A stretch of 64,000 bases of DNA from Candidatus Poribacteria bacterium (GCA_012270865.1 JAAXHL010000124.1:44115-108114), one strand, 5' to 3'. Shown: positions 36,009 through 46,023, counted from the first letter of the stretch. Notes: generated from the sequence alone by a model not told the origin. Numbers and translations: made by a program.

Positions 36009-37550
36009 ATGCCCAACACCGCTTGTATTCTCTCAATCGACCAAGGGACGACAGGGACGACAACACTCCTTGTTGACGTGCGTGGTAACATCGTTGCGAA
36101 AGGGTACCGAGAATTCACACAGTATTACCCACGTCCCGGTTGGGTAGAACACGATCCGGAGGAAATTTGGCGTGCGACTCTCGAAGCGATAGATGCGCTT
36201 TTTGAAGATAAGACCCCTAATATTGTCGCGCTTGGCATTACCAATCAACGTGAGACGACGCTCATCTGGAATCGGCAGACGGGTGAACCGATCCATCCGG
36301 CTATCGTCTGGCAGTGTCGGCGGACGGCTGAGACGTGTGACAGACTGACGAAACAGGGGTTTTCAGCAGAGATAAAAAAAAGAACAGGTCTCGTGTTGGA
36401 TGCTTATTTTTCCGCGACAAAGGTGGCGTGGATTCTGGATAACGTCAGCGGAGCGCGGGAACAAGCAGAACGTGGGGAACTGGCATTTGGGACCGTAGAC
36501 ACTTGGCTTTTGTGGAAACTAACGGATGGTGCTGTCCATAAGACCGACTATACAAACGCATCGCGGACGCTTCTCTTTAATATTAATACGCTTTCGTGGG
36601 ACGAGAGGCTTTTGGAAATCTTCAACGTCCCTAAAACGTTATTGCCGGAAGTTTTTCCATCTGCAAACAACTTCGGTACGGCGAGTTTTTATCGTAACTT
36701 CTGGCTTGAAACCTTTGATAAAAATATCAGTTTAGATGGTGTACCGATTGCTGGAATAGCAGGGGATCAACAAGCCGCCCTCTTTGGACAATTGTGTACA
36801 GAACCCGGTATGGCAAAAAACACCTACGGCACCGGTTGTTTCCTGATGCTCAATACAGGTGCTGAAAAGGTCGAAACAGATAGCGGATTGCTGACAACAC
36901 TCGCCTGTAGTTTAGATGAGAGTCCTGTCTACGCGCTTGAAGGTAGCGTATTCGTTGCCGGTGCCGCTGTCCAATGGCTACGGGACGGCATCCAGATTAT
37001 TGACAACGCTTCGGAGACGGAAGAGATCGCGTCCGGTGTCCCTGATACGGGAGGTGTTTTTGTGGTGCCAGCCTTTACGGGTCTCGGTGCCCCTTATTGG
37101 GATGCTCAGGCGCGGGGTGCTATCCTCGGTTTAACACGCGGGAGTACACGCGCACATATCATCCGCGCCACTTTGGAATCCATTGCGTATCAATCGGCAG
37201 ATGTCGTCACTGCGATGGTAGCAGATGCAGGTGTGACGATTGATCGGTTGCGCGTTGACGGTGGTGCGACTGCGAACGATTTCCTGATGCAGTTCCAAGC
37301 GGATATTCTCGGCATAGATGTGGAGCGTCCGGCACAGATCGAATCAACAGGATTGGGTGCTGCGTATCTCGCTGGCATCATGATCGGGTTTTGGAGCGAC
37401 GTTGAAGCACTTGAGGCACACCGCTCTGCGGAAACAACAGCCGCTGACGATGTTTCTACGATGCGTGTCTTTTCACCGGAGATTGACACGGACGAACGGA
37501 ACCGAAAACTTGAACAGTGGAAGAGTGCCGTAGAACGTGTGATAGGTTAA
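36009..37550 (+). CDS. glpK: Glycerol kinase
   Basis: A 513-aa FGGY-family sugar kinase that makes glycerol 3-phosphate with ATP. The opening ILSIDQGTTGTTTLLVD, the GITNQRETTLIWNRQTGEP block, QCRRTAE and YGTGCFLMLNTG in the middle, and DGGATANDFLMQFQADIL in the C-terminal half are all typical. Length is normal. Only one base separates its stop from the histidine kinase ATG, so the three genes form an operon. No glpF, glpD or regulator DeoR-type gene is nearby. Confidence 0.96.
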   Translation: MPNTACILSIDQGTTGTTTLLVDVRGNIVAKGYREFTQYYPRPGWVEHDPEEIWRATLEAIDALFEDKTPNIVALGITNQRETTLIWNRQTGEPIHPAIVWQCRRTAETCDRLTKQGFSAEIKKRTGLVLDAYFSATKVAWILDNVSGAREQAERGELAFGTVDTWLLWKLTDGAVHKTDYTNASRTLLFNINTLSWDERLLEIFNVPKTLLPEVFPSANNFGTASFYRNFWLETFDKNISLDGVPIAGIAGDQQAALFGQLCTEPGMAKNTYGTGCFLMLNTGAEKVETDSGLLTTLACSLDESPVYALEGSVFVAGAAVQWLRDGIQIIDNASETEEIASGVPDTGGVFVVPAFTGLGAPYWDAQARGAILGLTRGSTRAHIIRATLESIAYQSADVVTAMVADAGVTIDRLRVDGGATANDFLMQFQADILGIDVERPAQIESTGLGAAYLAGIMIGFWSDVEALEAHRSAETTAADDVSTMRVFSPEIDTDERNRKLEQWKSAVERVIG

Positions 37551-37551
37551 A

Positions 37552-39243
37552 ATGCGACTCCAATGGAAGTATTCCCTTGTTATCAACCTTTCTGTCATAG
37601 CCATCTTGGTGGCATTTTACTTTTTTGATAGTATCCGAGTCCGGCGCGAAATGAATGCGCTCCACGCTTTGGGTGCTGAGCGGGGTGCCGAACTGAAAAA
37701 GATGGTTGAAAATACCATACTCCCTGCTGTTGTCTCGGAAATCGAAACGGCAAAAGCATTCGATGCCGTCCAACTTGATAATGCGCTTGATGAACTCAAG
37801 CGTGAGAACTCAGATATGCAGGATGTGTTAGACATTCATGTGTCGTTAGACGATACGCGTATCCGTTCGAGCCTGCTAACACGCGATGATACCGCCAATA
37901 TTAATCTCGACGCGGCAGATCTCGCGCAAATTGAGACGAAGGGTGCGAGGATAGACACCGTAGAAGATCAGAACGCAACCGCTATTGTTATTAAATACTT
38001 CGTTTCGTTGACACCACCTAAGCAGATTGAGCCACCTGATGTCGCTTATCAAACCACTTTAGATGGTGGTAGTATCTCTTTTCTACTCTGGAAAACGCTT
38101 GTGGCACAAGATATCTATGTTCTTGATGCAACGGTGACAGTTGTCGAAAGAGGAAAAAGATGGCGGATTATGGATAAGGAAGGTGAGAATCTCTATACCC
38201 TATGGGAAGAGCAGGACACGTTATGGATCCAAAAAACACAGGTCGGATATATTCAGGTGCTTTTTAATGTGCCAGATATTGACAAGTCAATCCGATATGC
38301 TCTGCTCATGCACGCAATCCTGATTGTTATTGTCGGCGCGCTGCTCGTTATGTTGATTGATCTAACGACCAATCATCTGATTATGAGACCCTTAAAACGG
38401 ATGACAGGGATTATTCAGAGTGCGGAAAGTGGCGACTTACCTGTTACGCAGAACTATTCCTCGGATGAGATCGGGCGCGCGACCTATAACCTTGTTCGGA
38501 TGTTGTGGCAATTGCGGGACTCGCATTCAAAGCGGATTGCTGCCTTAGGACAGTTCGCTGCTGGCGTGGCCCACGAAATTCGGAACCCCCTTAATTCCAT
38601 CGGGATGACAGCACAGCACCTGAAATCTGTTTTTTCACAACAAAAGGTCAGTAAAGATGATATCGAAGAGGCGAAAGAACTTTTAGAGATCGTTGACAAC
38701 AAAATTCGGGAACTGAAGCAGACTTCGGAGCAGTTCCTCACCTTGAACCGACCCCGAAGATTGAACATAAAACCGGTAGACCTGAATACCCTTGTGGAGC
38801 AGGTATTATCGGAATTTGCACTTATCGCCGAAGAAGCAAACGTTCAGATCATCAGAAATTATGAAGACAACATTCCGAATGTTCCGCTTGATGCCACCTT
38901 AATGCGGCAGACGCTTTTTAACTTCGTGCAAAACAGTATCCAAGCCATGCCGAAGGGTGGCAGTATCTACATAAGCACTTCCGACGAGGGAGAAGAGGAT
39001 GAAGCGGAACACGTGGTGATCGAAATTCGGGATACCGGTATCGGCATCGCCGAAGAAATTCAGGAACAGATTTATGACGCTTATTTTACAACGAAGGACG
39101 CGACCGGTGGTATAGGACTCGGACTCGCCATTTCACACCAGATTATCACTGCTCATGCGGGTAAGATTGAAGTCCGAAGCAAAATGGGAATGGGAACGGC
39201 TTTTGAAATCAGCCTTCCGCTAAACAGGGATCAATTTTCATAG
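37552..39243 (+). CDS. Sensor histidine kinase (NtrB/AtoS type)
   Basis: A 563-aa inner-membrane kinase. Two membrane segments (about 8-26 and 248-268) bracket a periplasmic sensor of some 220 residues; a HAMP-like linker follows. The H-box AAGVAHEIRNPLNSIG places the phosphorylated histidine near 341. The ATPase domain shows N box NFVQNSIQAM, G1 DTGIGIAEE and G2 GGIGLGLAIS. The sensor region has no recognised ligand motif. It is 17 bp upstream of its cognate sigma-54 response regulator and one base downstream of glpK. Confidence 0.93.
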   Translation: MRLQWKYSLVINLSVIAILVAFYFFDSIRVRREMNALHALGAERGAELKKMVENTILPAVVSEIETAKAFDAVQLDNALDELKRENSDMQDVLDIHVSLDDTRIRSSLLTRDDTANINLDAADLAQIETKGARIDTVEDQNATAIVIKYFVSLTPPKQIEPPDVAYQTTLDGGSISFLLWKTLVAQDIYVLDATVTVVERGKRWRIMDKEGENLYTLWEEQDTLWIQKTQVGYIQVLFNVPDIDKSIRYALLMHAILIVIVGALLVMLIDLTTNHLIMRPLKRMTGIIQSAESGDLPVTQNYSSDEIGRATYNLVRMLWQLRDSHSKRIAALGQFAAGVAHEIRNPLNSIGMTAQHLKSVFSQQKVSKDDIEEAKELLEIVDNKIRELKQTSEQFLTLNRPRRLNIKPVDLNTLVEQVLSEFALIAEEANVQIIRNYEDNIPNVPLDATLMRQTLFNFVQNSIQAMPKGGSIYISTSDEGEEDEAEHVVIEIRDTGIGIAEEIQEQIYDAYFTTKDATGGIGLGLAISHQIITAHAGKIEVRSKMGMGTAFEISLPLNRDQFS

Positions 39244-39260
39244 AAGAGGAGAACCAAACG

Positions 39261-40652
39261 ATGGCATCCATACTGATTGTAGACGACGACCAGGCGCAAC
39301 TGACAATTCTACAGCGCATTTTAAAACGCGAGGGGTACACGGTTGAGACTGTCGAGGACAGCCAAGCTGCACTTGAGGTTTTAGAGGATCGGATGTTTGA
39401 CCTCGTTATTAGCGACATGTGGATGTCCGCACGGTTCGAGGGTCGAGACCTACTACGTGAGATAAAACGGACTGATCCCGATCTGCCGGTGCTTATTATG
39501 ACGGCTTATGCGGAACTCAACGATGCTGTCAATCTCGTGGCACATGAGGGCGCGTTTTACTATCTTGAGAAACCGATCCAGATTGATGTTCTCAAACGCG
39601 AGGTGAAACACGCACTACAGATGCGCGGTGCCCTTTCGGAACCGGGAGCGGAGAGCGACGAATCTATCCCGGAAATTCAGATGGAGGAAATTGTCGGTGA
39701 AAGTGAGGAGATGCGGGAGTTGTTAAAAAAGATGGCTCGGATCCTGCACCGCGGTGTCACACAGGTGCTCATCACAGGCGAGACAGGTTCCGGTAAGAGT
39801 CTCATCGCACGCGCACTTCACAAACACGGACTTAGAAAGGACAAGCCTTTCATCGCCATTAACTGTGGTGCTATCCCTGAAACATTGATTGAAAGCGAAC
39901 TTTTTGGACACGAAAAAGGGGCTTTTACGGATGCCTCACATCAGAAGAAAGGACTTTTTGAGGTCGCCAATGAGGGTGTATTGTTCCTTGACGAAATCGG
40001 TGATCTTCCGATCCAGACGCAGAGTAAACTGTTGCACGTTCTTGAGGAACGCGAGATACGTCGGATTGGCGGCACGCAGAGCATCAAAGTCAATGTATGC
40101 GTGATTGCTGCGACGAATAAGGATTTAATTCAGGCGGTCCGAGACAGCACCTTCCGAGAGGATCTCTATTTCCGTTTGAATGTGATTCCGCTTCACGTTC
40201 CACCACTTCGGGAACACCCAGAGGACATCCCGACGCTCGTGAATTTCCTTATCCAGAAGTTCAGCAACGAATACGCCGAAGCAACTCCGAAACAGGTTAC
40301 ACCGCAAGCGATGTCCGCGCTCCGACGTTATGAGTGGCCCGGTAATATTCGGCAATTAGAAAATTATCTTCGTCGGATCTTCGTGCTTTCGGAAAACGAA
40401 GTCATCGACAAAGACGAACTGCCACCAGAAATCATAGATACTTCACTACCGACGACAGACGTGGAATTCGATATTCCGGAAGAGGGTGTTTCACTTGATG
40501 AAATTATTAAGGAATATGTGTGCAGTGCGTTGACGAAAAGTAACGGGACACAGATTCAAGCGGCAAAACTGCTCGGTATCTCGCGTCGCAAACTCCAGCA
40601 TCGGATGCAAAAATACGGGCTGCAAAGTCAAGATTTCAAGGCGGAGTCTTAG
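39261..40652 (+). CDS. Sigma-54-dependent response regulator (NtrC family)
   Basis: A 463-aa regulator with three domains. The receiver (1-120) has acidic residues D8-D10 and phospho-acceptor D52, then T in IMTAYAE and K in LEKPI. The AAA+ domain has Walker A GETGSGKS near 173-180 and sigma-54 contact loop GAFTDA near 220-225, where the usual GAFTGA glycine is Asp. The C-terminal Fis-type helix-turn-helix is IQAAKLLGISRRKLQHRMQK. It should activate RpoN promoters when phosphorylated by the kinase just upstream. RBS GAAGAGGAG precedes the ATG. Confidence 0.94.
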   Translation: MASILIVDDDQAQLTILQRILKREGYTVETVEDSQAALEVLEDRMFDLVISDMWMSARFEGRDLLREIKRTDPDLPVLIMTAYAELNDAVNLVAHEGAFYYLEKPIQIDVLKREVKHALQMRGALSEPGAESDESIPEIQMEEIVGESEEMRELLKKMARILHRGVTQVLITGETGSGKSLIARALHKHGLRKDKPFIAINCGAIPETLIESELFGHEKGAFTDASHQKKGLFEVANEGVLFLDEIGDLPIQTQSKLLHVLEEREIRRIGGTQSIKVNVCVIAATNKDLIQAVRDSTFREDLYFRLNVIPLHVPPLREHPEDIPTLVNFLIQKFSNEYAEATPKQVTPQAMSALRRYEWPGNIRQLENYLRRIFVLSENEVIDKDELPPEIIDTSLPTTDVEFDIPEEGVSLDEIIKEYVCSALTKSNGTQIQAAKLLGISRRKLQHRMQKYGLQSQDFKAES

Positions 40653-40692
40653 CGGAGGGCGTTTGCACTGGTGATTAAGGCTTTAGGGGACG

Positions 40693-41136
40693 CTAATATC
40701 TACGGAGTTGTGTGTCAATTTCTTCTGCCCATTGATCTATACCGCCGACGAGGCTCTTCACCGATTTAAAGCCGAGTTGTTGTAAAAGGAACGCGGCATC
40801 CAGACTCCGCATTCCCCAGTGGCAGTATACGACTATCTCAACCCCAGGGGTAATCTCTCGAAACCGTCTTGGCAATTCGCTTAACGGGATCGGCGTTGCC
40901 CCTTCAATGTGAACCATCTCATACTCCCATTTCTCACGGACATCCAACAAAATGAACCGTTTACCTTCGTCTATTATCTCTTTGAGTTGGTTCGGTGTGA
41001 TCGTGTACGTATCGGCATCCAGCGGAAGGATCGCTTCCGCTACGCTGGGTGCAGCCTTCGGTAGATTCCGTCTTTCCCGACTTCCCGTAAACCGTCGCTG
41101 TATCTTTTTTAGTGTTTGTTTGATATATCTGAACAT
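40693..41136 (-). CDS. Rhodanese-domain protein
   Basis: A 147-aa protein. After a basic N-terminal tail of about 40 residues comes one rhodanese domain: LLDVREKWEYEMVHIEGATPI-like substrate region and the active-site cysteine in VVYCHWGMRSLDAA near residue 106, then GGIDQWAEE at the end. Such single-domain sulfurtransferases move sulfane sulfur; the partner is not known. It converges with the response regulator gene. Confidence 0.85.
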   Translation of the reverse strand: MFRYIKQTLKKIQRRFTGSRERRNLPKAAPSVAEAILPLDADTYTITPNQLKEIIDEGKRFILLDVREKWEYEMVHIEGATPIPLSELPRRFREITPGVEIVVYCHWGMRSLDAAFLLQQLGFKSVKSLVGGIDQWAEEIDTQLRRY

Positions 41137-41201
41137 CTTGCTACTTCTTTTGCACAGTATTTAATCACAGAATTGGATTCTATAGAAAGAAAGTTGTGTT
41201 T

Positions 41202-43229
41202 TTAGAAACGCACCGTCACGCCTAAAGTCGGAAGAATTGGTAAAAGGGGTTCTTCATCAACAGCACAGCCGACAATAGCGTTTGTCTCTTCATCTCGGAC
41301 TTCGCTAAAGGCGTATTGATCCAAATTCTGCTGGTTATATAAGTTCAAAATTTGGAAATACCAAGAGAGTTCCCATCGCCGATATGGACTCCGCTTTGTC
41401 ATCCGAAAATCGAGGCTATGATAAGCAGGCATCCGTTCTGAGTGCGTGTCCCCGAACTGTCGATCACAAAGGATACCCCCGTTGGCTTGGACTTCTCTGT
41501 GAATAAGCGGTGTTCTCGGTTCACCGGTATGGAAACGCCAACTGATATAGAGGTGCCAAGTCGGTGCGAACTGGTAGCTACTGCTGACGGCAAAAGCGTG
41601 TCGCCGGTCGTGTTGACGGAAGATTGTCTCATCACCAGCGATTTCTTCTGCGAGACCGTAAGCATAACCGAGTGTCCACGACAATCGGTTTGAAACGGCG
41701 TGTGTCATGAATACATCAAGACCTCTGGCATCTCCGGACTGCGGGGGGTCGAAAACCTGGTTCTGCCGTCCGAACTCTCGTAACCGTCCAACGAGATTAT
41801 TATATGTGTTGTAGTAGCCTTCGACACGGACTAAGAAGCTATTGATAGGCGTATATTCGGCACCGATGACGTAATGTACAGCATTTTCGGCACGTCCGAC
41901 GGTTTCGATACCGTCCTCGACAGGGACTTCCATGAGGCTAACGGGTTGATGGTAGATACCCCAGGCACCGCGTAAAATGAGGTTGTTTGTCGGTTTTACC
42001 GCGAGTGCGACTCTCGGTCCAATCTCATAGCGTTGGATACCTTCTTCTCGATACAGTTGGTAGACATAACGTCCGCCGACATTGAGTGCGAGTTTCGAGT
42101 GGAGTTGCCACTCATCTTGTAGGAACGCGTTGAATTCGGTGCCGCTATCGTCAACATCAGCGAGAATCGGCTTATAGACATCTATACCGGCTTGCCGTTC
42201 TTGAACGTTATATTGATACGCTGCAGTCAACCATCGCCAAGTTACACCTGTACGAACGGTGTGATTATCAAAAAGGTTTGCTGTCAGTTCCGTTTTTGTG
42301 CCAAAAAACCCGAAATTTCGATCGTCGGTGTCTGCTCTCCCGCTTGTTCTCTCCCGATTAGAAATGCCCCCGAAAACGAACACGTCTGTCCAGTGTGAAT
42401 CCGCGAAGGTATGTCGCCATTTTGTCCAAACCGTTGAATTATTGTACAGGGAATCCAAGTTATTGTCTACATCATCCAAACGTTGATGATTCTTGTCCCA
42501 ACCGTATAATCCATTAAGCGTGAGTGTGTCTGACGGTGTGAGTTGATATGTGAATTTCCCATAGACATCAGCATATTGGGGATTATAATCTTCATCAAGT
42601 TCAATGAGTGCGAGAATGAGGTCAATGTACCCACGTCGTGCGGATAGGAGCCAGCTACCTTTCTCAGTGAGCGGTCCCTCGAGAGTGGCTGTTGCGTTGA
42701 TTAGGTCTAACCCAAAATTTGCCGAGAATTTCTCCGTGTTCGGTGTTCTCGTTGTGATGTCGAAAACGCCGGACATCTTTTCTCCATATTCGGCAGGGAA
42801 TCCACCCATGAGTAGCTGCGTGTTCTGAACGAGATCGAGACCGATGAGTGAAACTGCGCCGCCGAAATCTTGAAGATGATAAGGATCATAGAGTTCCATT
42901 CCGTCTAACCTGACAGATATATCGCTTTTTTCTCCGCCTCGGACGCTGAATCGCGCGCTATAATCGGTTGACGCGACCCCGGGAAAGACGTGTCCCGCTC
43001 GCATCACATCGTTATCAACTAACGGGAAGCGTTCAATTTCTTCTTTGGAGATGGCTATTCTCGTGGACGTGCCCTCGTAAATGGTAAAACGACCTGGGGT
43101 TACAACGATTTTTTCCAATGTTATAGGTTTTGCATCATCTTCAGCAAGAACTGGACATAAATTTGGAGCACCCAAGAACGCGATACAAAACACGATAGAT
43201 ATAAGGTTCCGAAAATTGGATATGCACAT
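41202..43229 (-). CDS. TonB-dependent outer membrane receptor
   Basis: A 675-aa protein with a signal peptide (about 1-29). A TonB-box-like segment (ITLEKIVVTPGR, residues 37-48) precedes the plug domain (VFPGVASTDYSARFSVRGGE, then LDGMELYDPYHLQDFGGAVS and GGFPAEYGEKMSGVFDITTR). The rest is beta-barrel with alternating aromatic strands, ending in LPTLGVTVRF with the usual terminal Phe. No carboxypeptidase-like N-domain or SusD partner is present, so the substrate is unlikely to be a Bacteroidetes-type polysaccharide system. Ligand unknown. Confidence 0.93.
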   Translation of the reverse strand: MCISNFRNLISIVFCIAFLGAPNLCPVLAEDDAKPITLEKIVVTPGRFTIYEGTSTRIAISKEEIERFPLVDNDVMRAGHVFPGVASTDYSARFSVRGGEKSDISVRLDGMELYDPYHLQDFGGAVSLIGLDLVQNTQLLMGGFPAEYGEKMSGVFDITTRTPNTEKFSANFGLDLINATATLEGPLTEKGSWLLSARRGYIDLILALIELDEDYNPQYADVYGKFTYQLTPSDTLTLNGLYGWDKNHQRLDDVDNNLDSLYNNSTVWTKWRHTFADSHWTDVFVFGGISNRERTSGRADTDDRNFGFFGTKTELTANLFDNHTVRTGVTWRWLTAAYQYNVQERQAGIDVYKPILADVDDSGTEFNAFLQDEWQLHSKLALNVGGRYVYQLYREEGIQRYEIGPRVALAVKPTNNLILRGAWGIYHQPVSLMEVPVEDGIETVGRAENAVHYVIGAEYTPINSFLVRVEGYYNTYNNLVGRLREFGRQNQVFDPPQSGDARGLDVFMTHAVSNRLSWTLGYAYGLAEEIAGDETIFRQHDRRHAFAVSSSYQFAPTWHLYISWRFHTGEPRTPLIHREVQANGGILCDRQFGDTHSERMPAYHSLDFRMTKRSPYRRWELSWYFQILNLYNQQNLDQYAFSEVRDEETNAIVGCAVDEEPLLPILPTLGVTVRF

Positions 43230-43550
43230 TCACCTGTCCCTCAAGGATTCTAAATTGACTTGACTCTATACAACAATTATAGCGTACTTTGGCGTTGCTG
43301 TCAATTTCGTGTGACCGGTGTGCAGTTGAAATGTGCAAAAGCATTGACCGTGTTAATATTTCTATGCTAAACTATATTCCAAAGTTTAAAGACAAATAAG
43401 CGGGACGGTATGTTCTCAGTAAAATGGAAACGTGTGTTTCTTTTGGACGCGCCGCAAGCAGTCGAATTCACCGAATGGACATTGCCGACTTTCTGGGGAC
43501 ATCTTAAACAATAAACGATCAGGAAACTTTTCAGATTACTGAAACTTATT
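43230..43550. other. Intergenic region between divergent TonB receptor and cyclase genes
   Basis: This 321-bp gap holds the cyclase promoter (43344-43373) and a 34-codon plus-strand frame (43410-43514, starting MFSVKWKRVFLLDAPQ and rich in aromatic residues) that has no good ribosome-binding site. It could be a leader peptide or a gene fragment. Nothing else is clear. Confidence 0.5.
43344..43373 (+). promoter_or_regulatory. Possible sigma-70-type promoter of the cyclase gene
   Basis: TTGACC at 43344-43349, an 18-bp AT-rich spacer and TAAACT at 43368-43373, which would give a leader of about 170 bases containing the small 34-codon frame. Confidence 0.4.
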
Positions 43551-45287
43551 ATGAACGAAGAAATCATATCTGCATTAACGCGTAGCATCGCTTCTCTGCT
43601 CACACAACAGCAGGAAGCCGGAAATTTTGAGGGACGACTCTCGTCAAGTACGTTCCCGACCTGTGCTTATGCATGGATCCAACTTGCGCGAGACGAGATG
43701 CCGGATTCCGACCTAATTAATTGGTTCAAGGGGAACCGACACGAAGATAGCGGATGGGGGTTGGATACGGCGAACATATCAAACGCTGAAGCGACTCGAT
43801 TTGCCCATCTAATCCTGTCGGAAATAAATCAACGCGCGCCGGATCCATCTCTCGAAAAACTATTGGCATCTATTCCGCAACCGCCGCCACACCTCGCCTT
43901 AGTTAAATTGGCGTACGCCGCTTTTGACCAGTTTGACTGGAACGATCTCACCTTATCAGAAAATGCGTTGCCGCTTATGAAATTGGCACGACAGTTGACG
44001 AAGATCCCGCTACTCGGAAAACGGTTGAAACCACCGAGACATCGGCTGCCACCTGTTGCGCTGTTCAACACCAAACTTTTCGATGCGCTGTTCATTGCTG
44101 AACGACACACACTCGTGCCTGTGTTCATTTTAATAGAATTAAACACGACAAGACGACCTGAAATGATTGCGGCACTTGCTGAATGGCTGAAAGGACACGT
44201 TCTCAGCGATGGCAGTTGGTTTCGGGTGAACTATATTACGGCACTTTCGGTCCTGGCTCTTATTGAACTCCAAGAAAAATGGGACCCCGACGAAGGGACT
44301 GCCGAATTTATTGAACGTGGCATTGCATGGCTCCACGAGACCCGAAACCCTGATGGCGGATGTCGAGAGGCACTGAATCTGAATGTCTGGGATACGGCGT
44401 TGAGCATCATCGCACTCACAGAGGTGCATGCGACTAACGGAAAGACAACGTCTCTTAGTGCTGAACAGATAGAAAAAGTGAAATCTGCTGCGCGGTGGCT
44501 TGTTGACCATCAGAATGCAAATGGCGGATGGGCGTTTTCGGGGTTAAGCGATAGTTCGCTGCCGAGCGACGCGGACGATACCGCACTCGGTACCCTTGCG
44601 TTGATACGTTCGTGCGCTGTAGAGGCAGGGTCGCCTCACCCATACACTGACGCGATTCACCGCGGGGTCGGCTGGTTAAAAACACAACAAGGGCGCGAGG
44701 GGAGTTGGAGTACATATCAACCCGGGCAAGGAGATGTCGGGTGTGTCAGTATCACGGCGCATGCGATTGAAGCACTCCTCGCTTTTGATAAACTTGACCT
44801 TGCAGATAAACCGGAAATTGAGCGTGAGATGCAGTACGGTATCAGATGGCTTCGCCGTCAGATTCATCAAGACGGTTACTGGCGAGACCTCTGGTTGGCA
44901 AAAGATACTTACGGTACGGCTTGTGCGATAACCGCACTCGTGAAAGTCGGACTCAGAGATACACCGGAAGTCTCTGCCGGTGTTGAATGGTTAGAACGCA
45001 GCCAAAATGCGGATGGCGGTTGGGGTGAAGATATGTTCGGGAATCCGATTGAGAGTACAATAGAACAGACGGCGTGGAGCACTTACGCACTTCTACGAGT
45101 GGACCCCGAAAACTGTGCAGCCCAAAACGGCATCCGGTTTCTGCTCAAACACCAACGGGAAGACGGTTCGTGGCAAGATCAATGCGTCGGTATCTATTGG
45201 GAGATTATAGGTGGCTACGCGGACCCGATCAATGCGTCCGTTTTTCCGATACTCGCTTTGAACCAATCGCTGCAAACGACCTCATAG
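43551..45287 (+). CDS. Squalene-hopene-cyclase-like class II terpene cyclase
   Basis: A 578-aa protein of the prenyltransferase/squalene-oxidase repeat superfamily. The DxDD acid motif is present in PSDADDTALGTLAL near residues 343-346, as in class II cyclases that protonate an isoprenoid. QW-type repeats occur as HQNANGGW, QQGREGSW, QIHQDGYW, SQNADGGW and HQREDGSW. It is shorter than bacterial squalene-hopene cyclases (630-720 aa) and the N-terminal half is very divergent, so the product may not be hopene; sporulenol- or diterpene-type products are alternatives. The glycosyltransferase starts nine bases after its stop, and no hpn genes are near. Confidence 0.8.
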   Translation: MNEEIISALTRSIASLLTQQQEAGNFEGRLSSSTFPTCAYAWIQLARDEMPDSDLINWFKGNRHEDSGWGLDTANISNAEATRFAHLILSEINQRAPDPSLEKLLASIPQPPPHLALVKLAYAAFDQFDWNDLTLSENALPLMKLARQLTKIPLLGKRLKPPRHRLPPVALFNTKLFDALFIAERHTLVPVFILIELNTTRRPEMIAALAEWLKGHVLSDGSWFRVNYITALSVLALIELQEKWDPDEGTAEFIERGIAWLHETRNPDGGCREALNLNVWDTALSIIALTEVHATNGKTTSLSAEQIEKVKSAARWLVDHQNANGGWAFSGLSDSSLPSDADDTALGTLALIRSCAVEAGSPHPYTDAIHRGVGWLKTQQGREGSWSTYQPGQGDVGCVSITAHAIEALLAFDKLDLADKPEIEREMQYGIRWLRRQIHQDGYWRDLWLAKDTYGTACAITALVKVGLRDTPEVSAGVEWLERSQNADGGWGEDMFGNPIESTIEQTAWSTYALLRVDPENCAAQNGIRFLLKHQREDGSWQDQCVGIYWEIIGGYADPINASVFPILALNQSLQTTS

Positions 45288-45296
45288 TTTCGCTAT

Positions 45297-45983
45297 ATGA
45301 CGACATCACAAAGCATATCAGTCATTATTCCTATCCTGAATGAAGCGAAGATATTGGAGAAGACGCTCTCCGAACTCCAATCTGAATTGGGACAGCATGA
45401 ACTCATCGTTGTAGATGGTGGGAGTACTGACGGTTCTGTTCATATCGCCGAGAAATATGGGAGGGTAATTACATCGGAACCGGGACGTGCGAAACAGTTA
45501 AACACAGGTGCAGCGTCGGCAACGGGGGATATCCTTGTCTTCCTACACGCGGATATTTGGCTCGAATCGGGAGCATTGGCATCGGTAGCGGATGCACTCG
45601 CTTCTGGGTGTGTCGGTGGCGGGTTTCTGCAGAAGATTGACGGTGCGCATTTCCTATATCGCGCCATTGAAATAACAGCCAACATCCGCGGGAAATATCT
45701 GAAGATTTTTTACGGTGACAGTGGTATCTTTCTAAGGCGTGTCGATTTCGAGAAGATCGGAGGTTTTCCTGAAACCCCGATTCTGGAAGAGATGGAATTT
45801 TCAAAAGCGTTACGGCGACTCGGCAAAACGACGCTGGTTACGCCGCGTATCCATATCTCCGCGCGGCGGTGGGAAGCGAAAGGGATCGTCCGTACCACGC
45901 TAAACAACTGGCTGATAACGCTTCTCTATTTTCTTAAATTCTCACCCGAGCAACTCGCTAAACTCTACCGGCATATTCGATAG
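45297..45983 (+). CDS. Family 2 glycosyltransferase (TIGR04283-like)
   Basis: A 228-aa GT-A fold enzyme. VIIPILNEAKILEKTL opens the fold, VVDGGSTDGSVHIAEKYG is the nucleotide-sugar region, and FLHADIW carries the D-x-D-like metal site (HAD). GRAKQLNTGAASATGDIL and GDSGIFLRRVDFEKIGGFPE are typical of the TIGR04283 subgroup often called rSAM/selenodomain-associated transferase 2. A short C-terminal hydrophobic stretch (NWLITLLYFLKF) may touch the membrane. It is very close behind the terpene cyclase gene, hinting that it modifies a terpenoid or related lipid; this is inference. Confidence 0.88.
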   Translation: MTTSQSISVIIPILNEAKILEKTLSELQSELGQHELIVVDGGSTDGSVHIAEKYGRVITSEPGRAKQLNTGAASATGDILVFLHADIWLESGALASVADALASGCVGGGFLQKIDGAHFLYRAIEITANIRGKYLKIFYGDSGIFLRRVDFEKIGGFPETPILEEMEFSKALRRLGKTTLVTPRIHISARRWEAKGIVRTTLNNWLITLLYFLKFSPEQLAKLYRHIR

Positions 45984-46023
45984 CAAGTATGTTATTAGAC
46001 GATTAATTGGACACCCAGAGATT

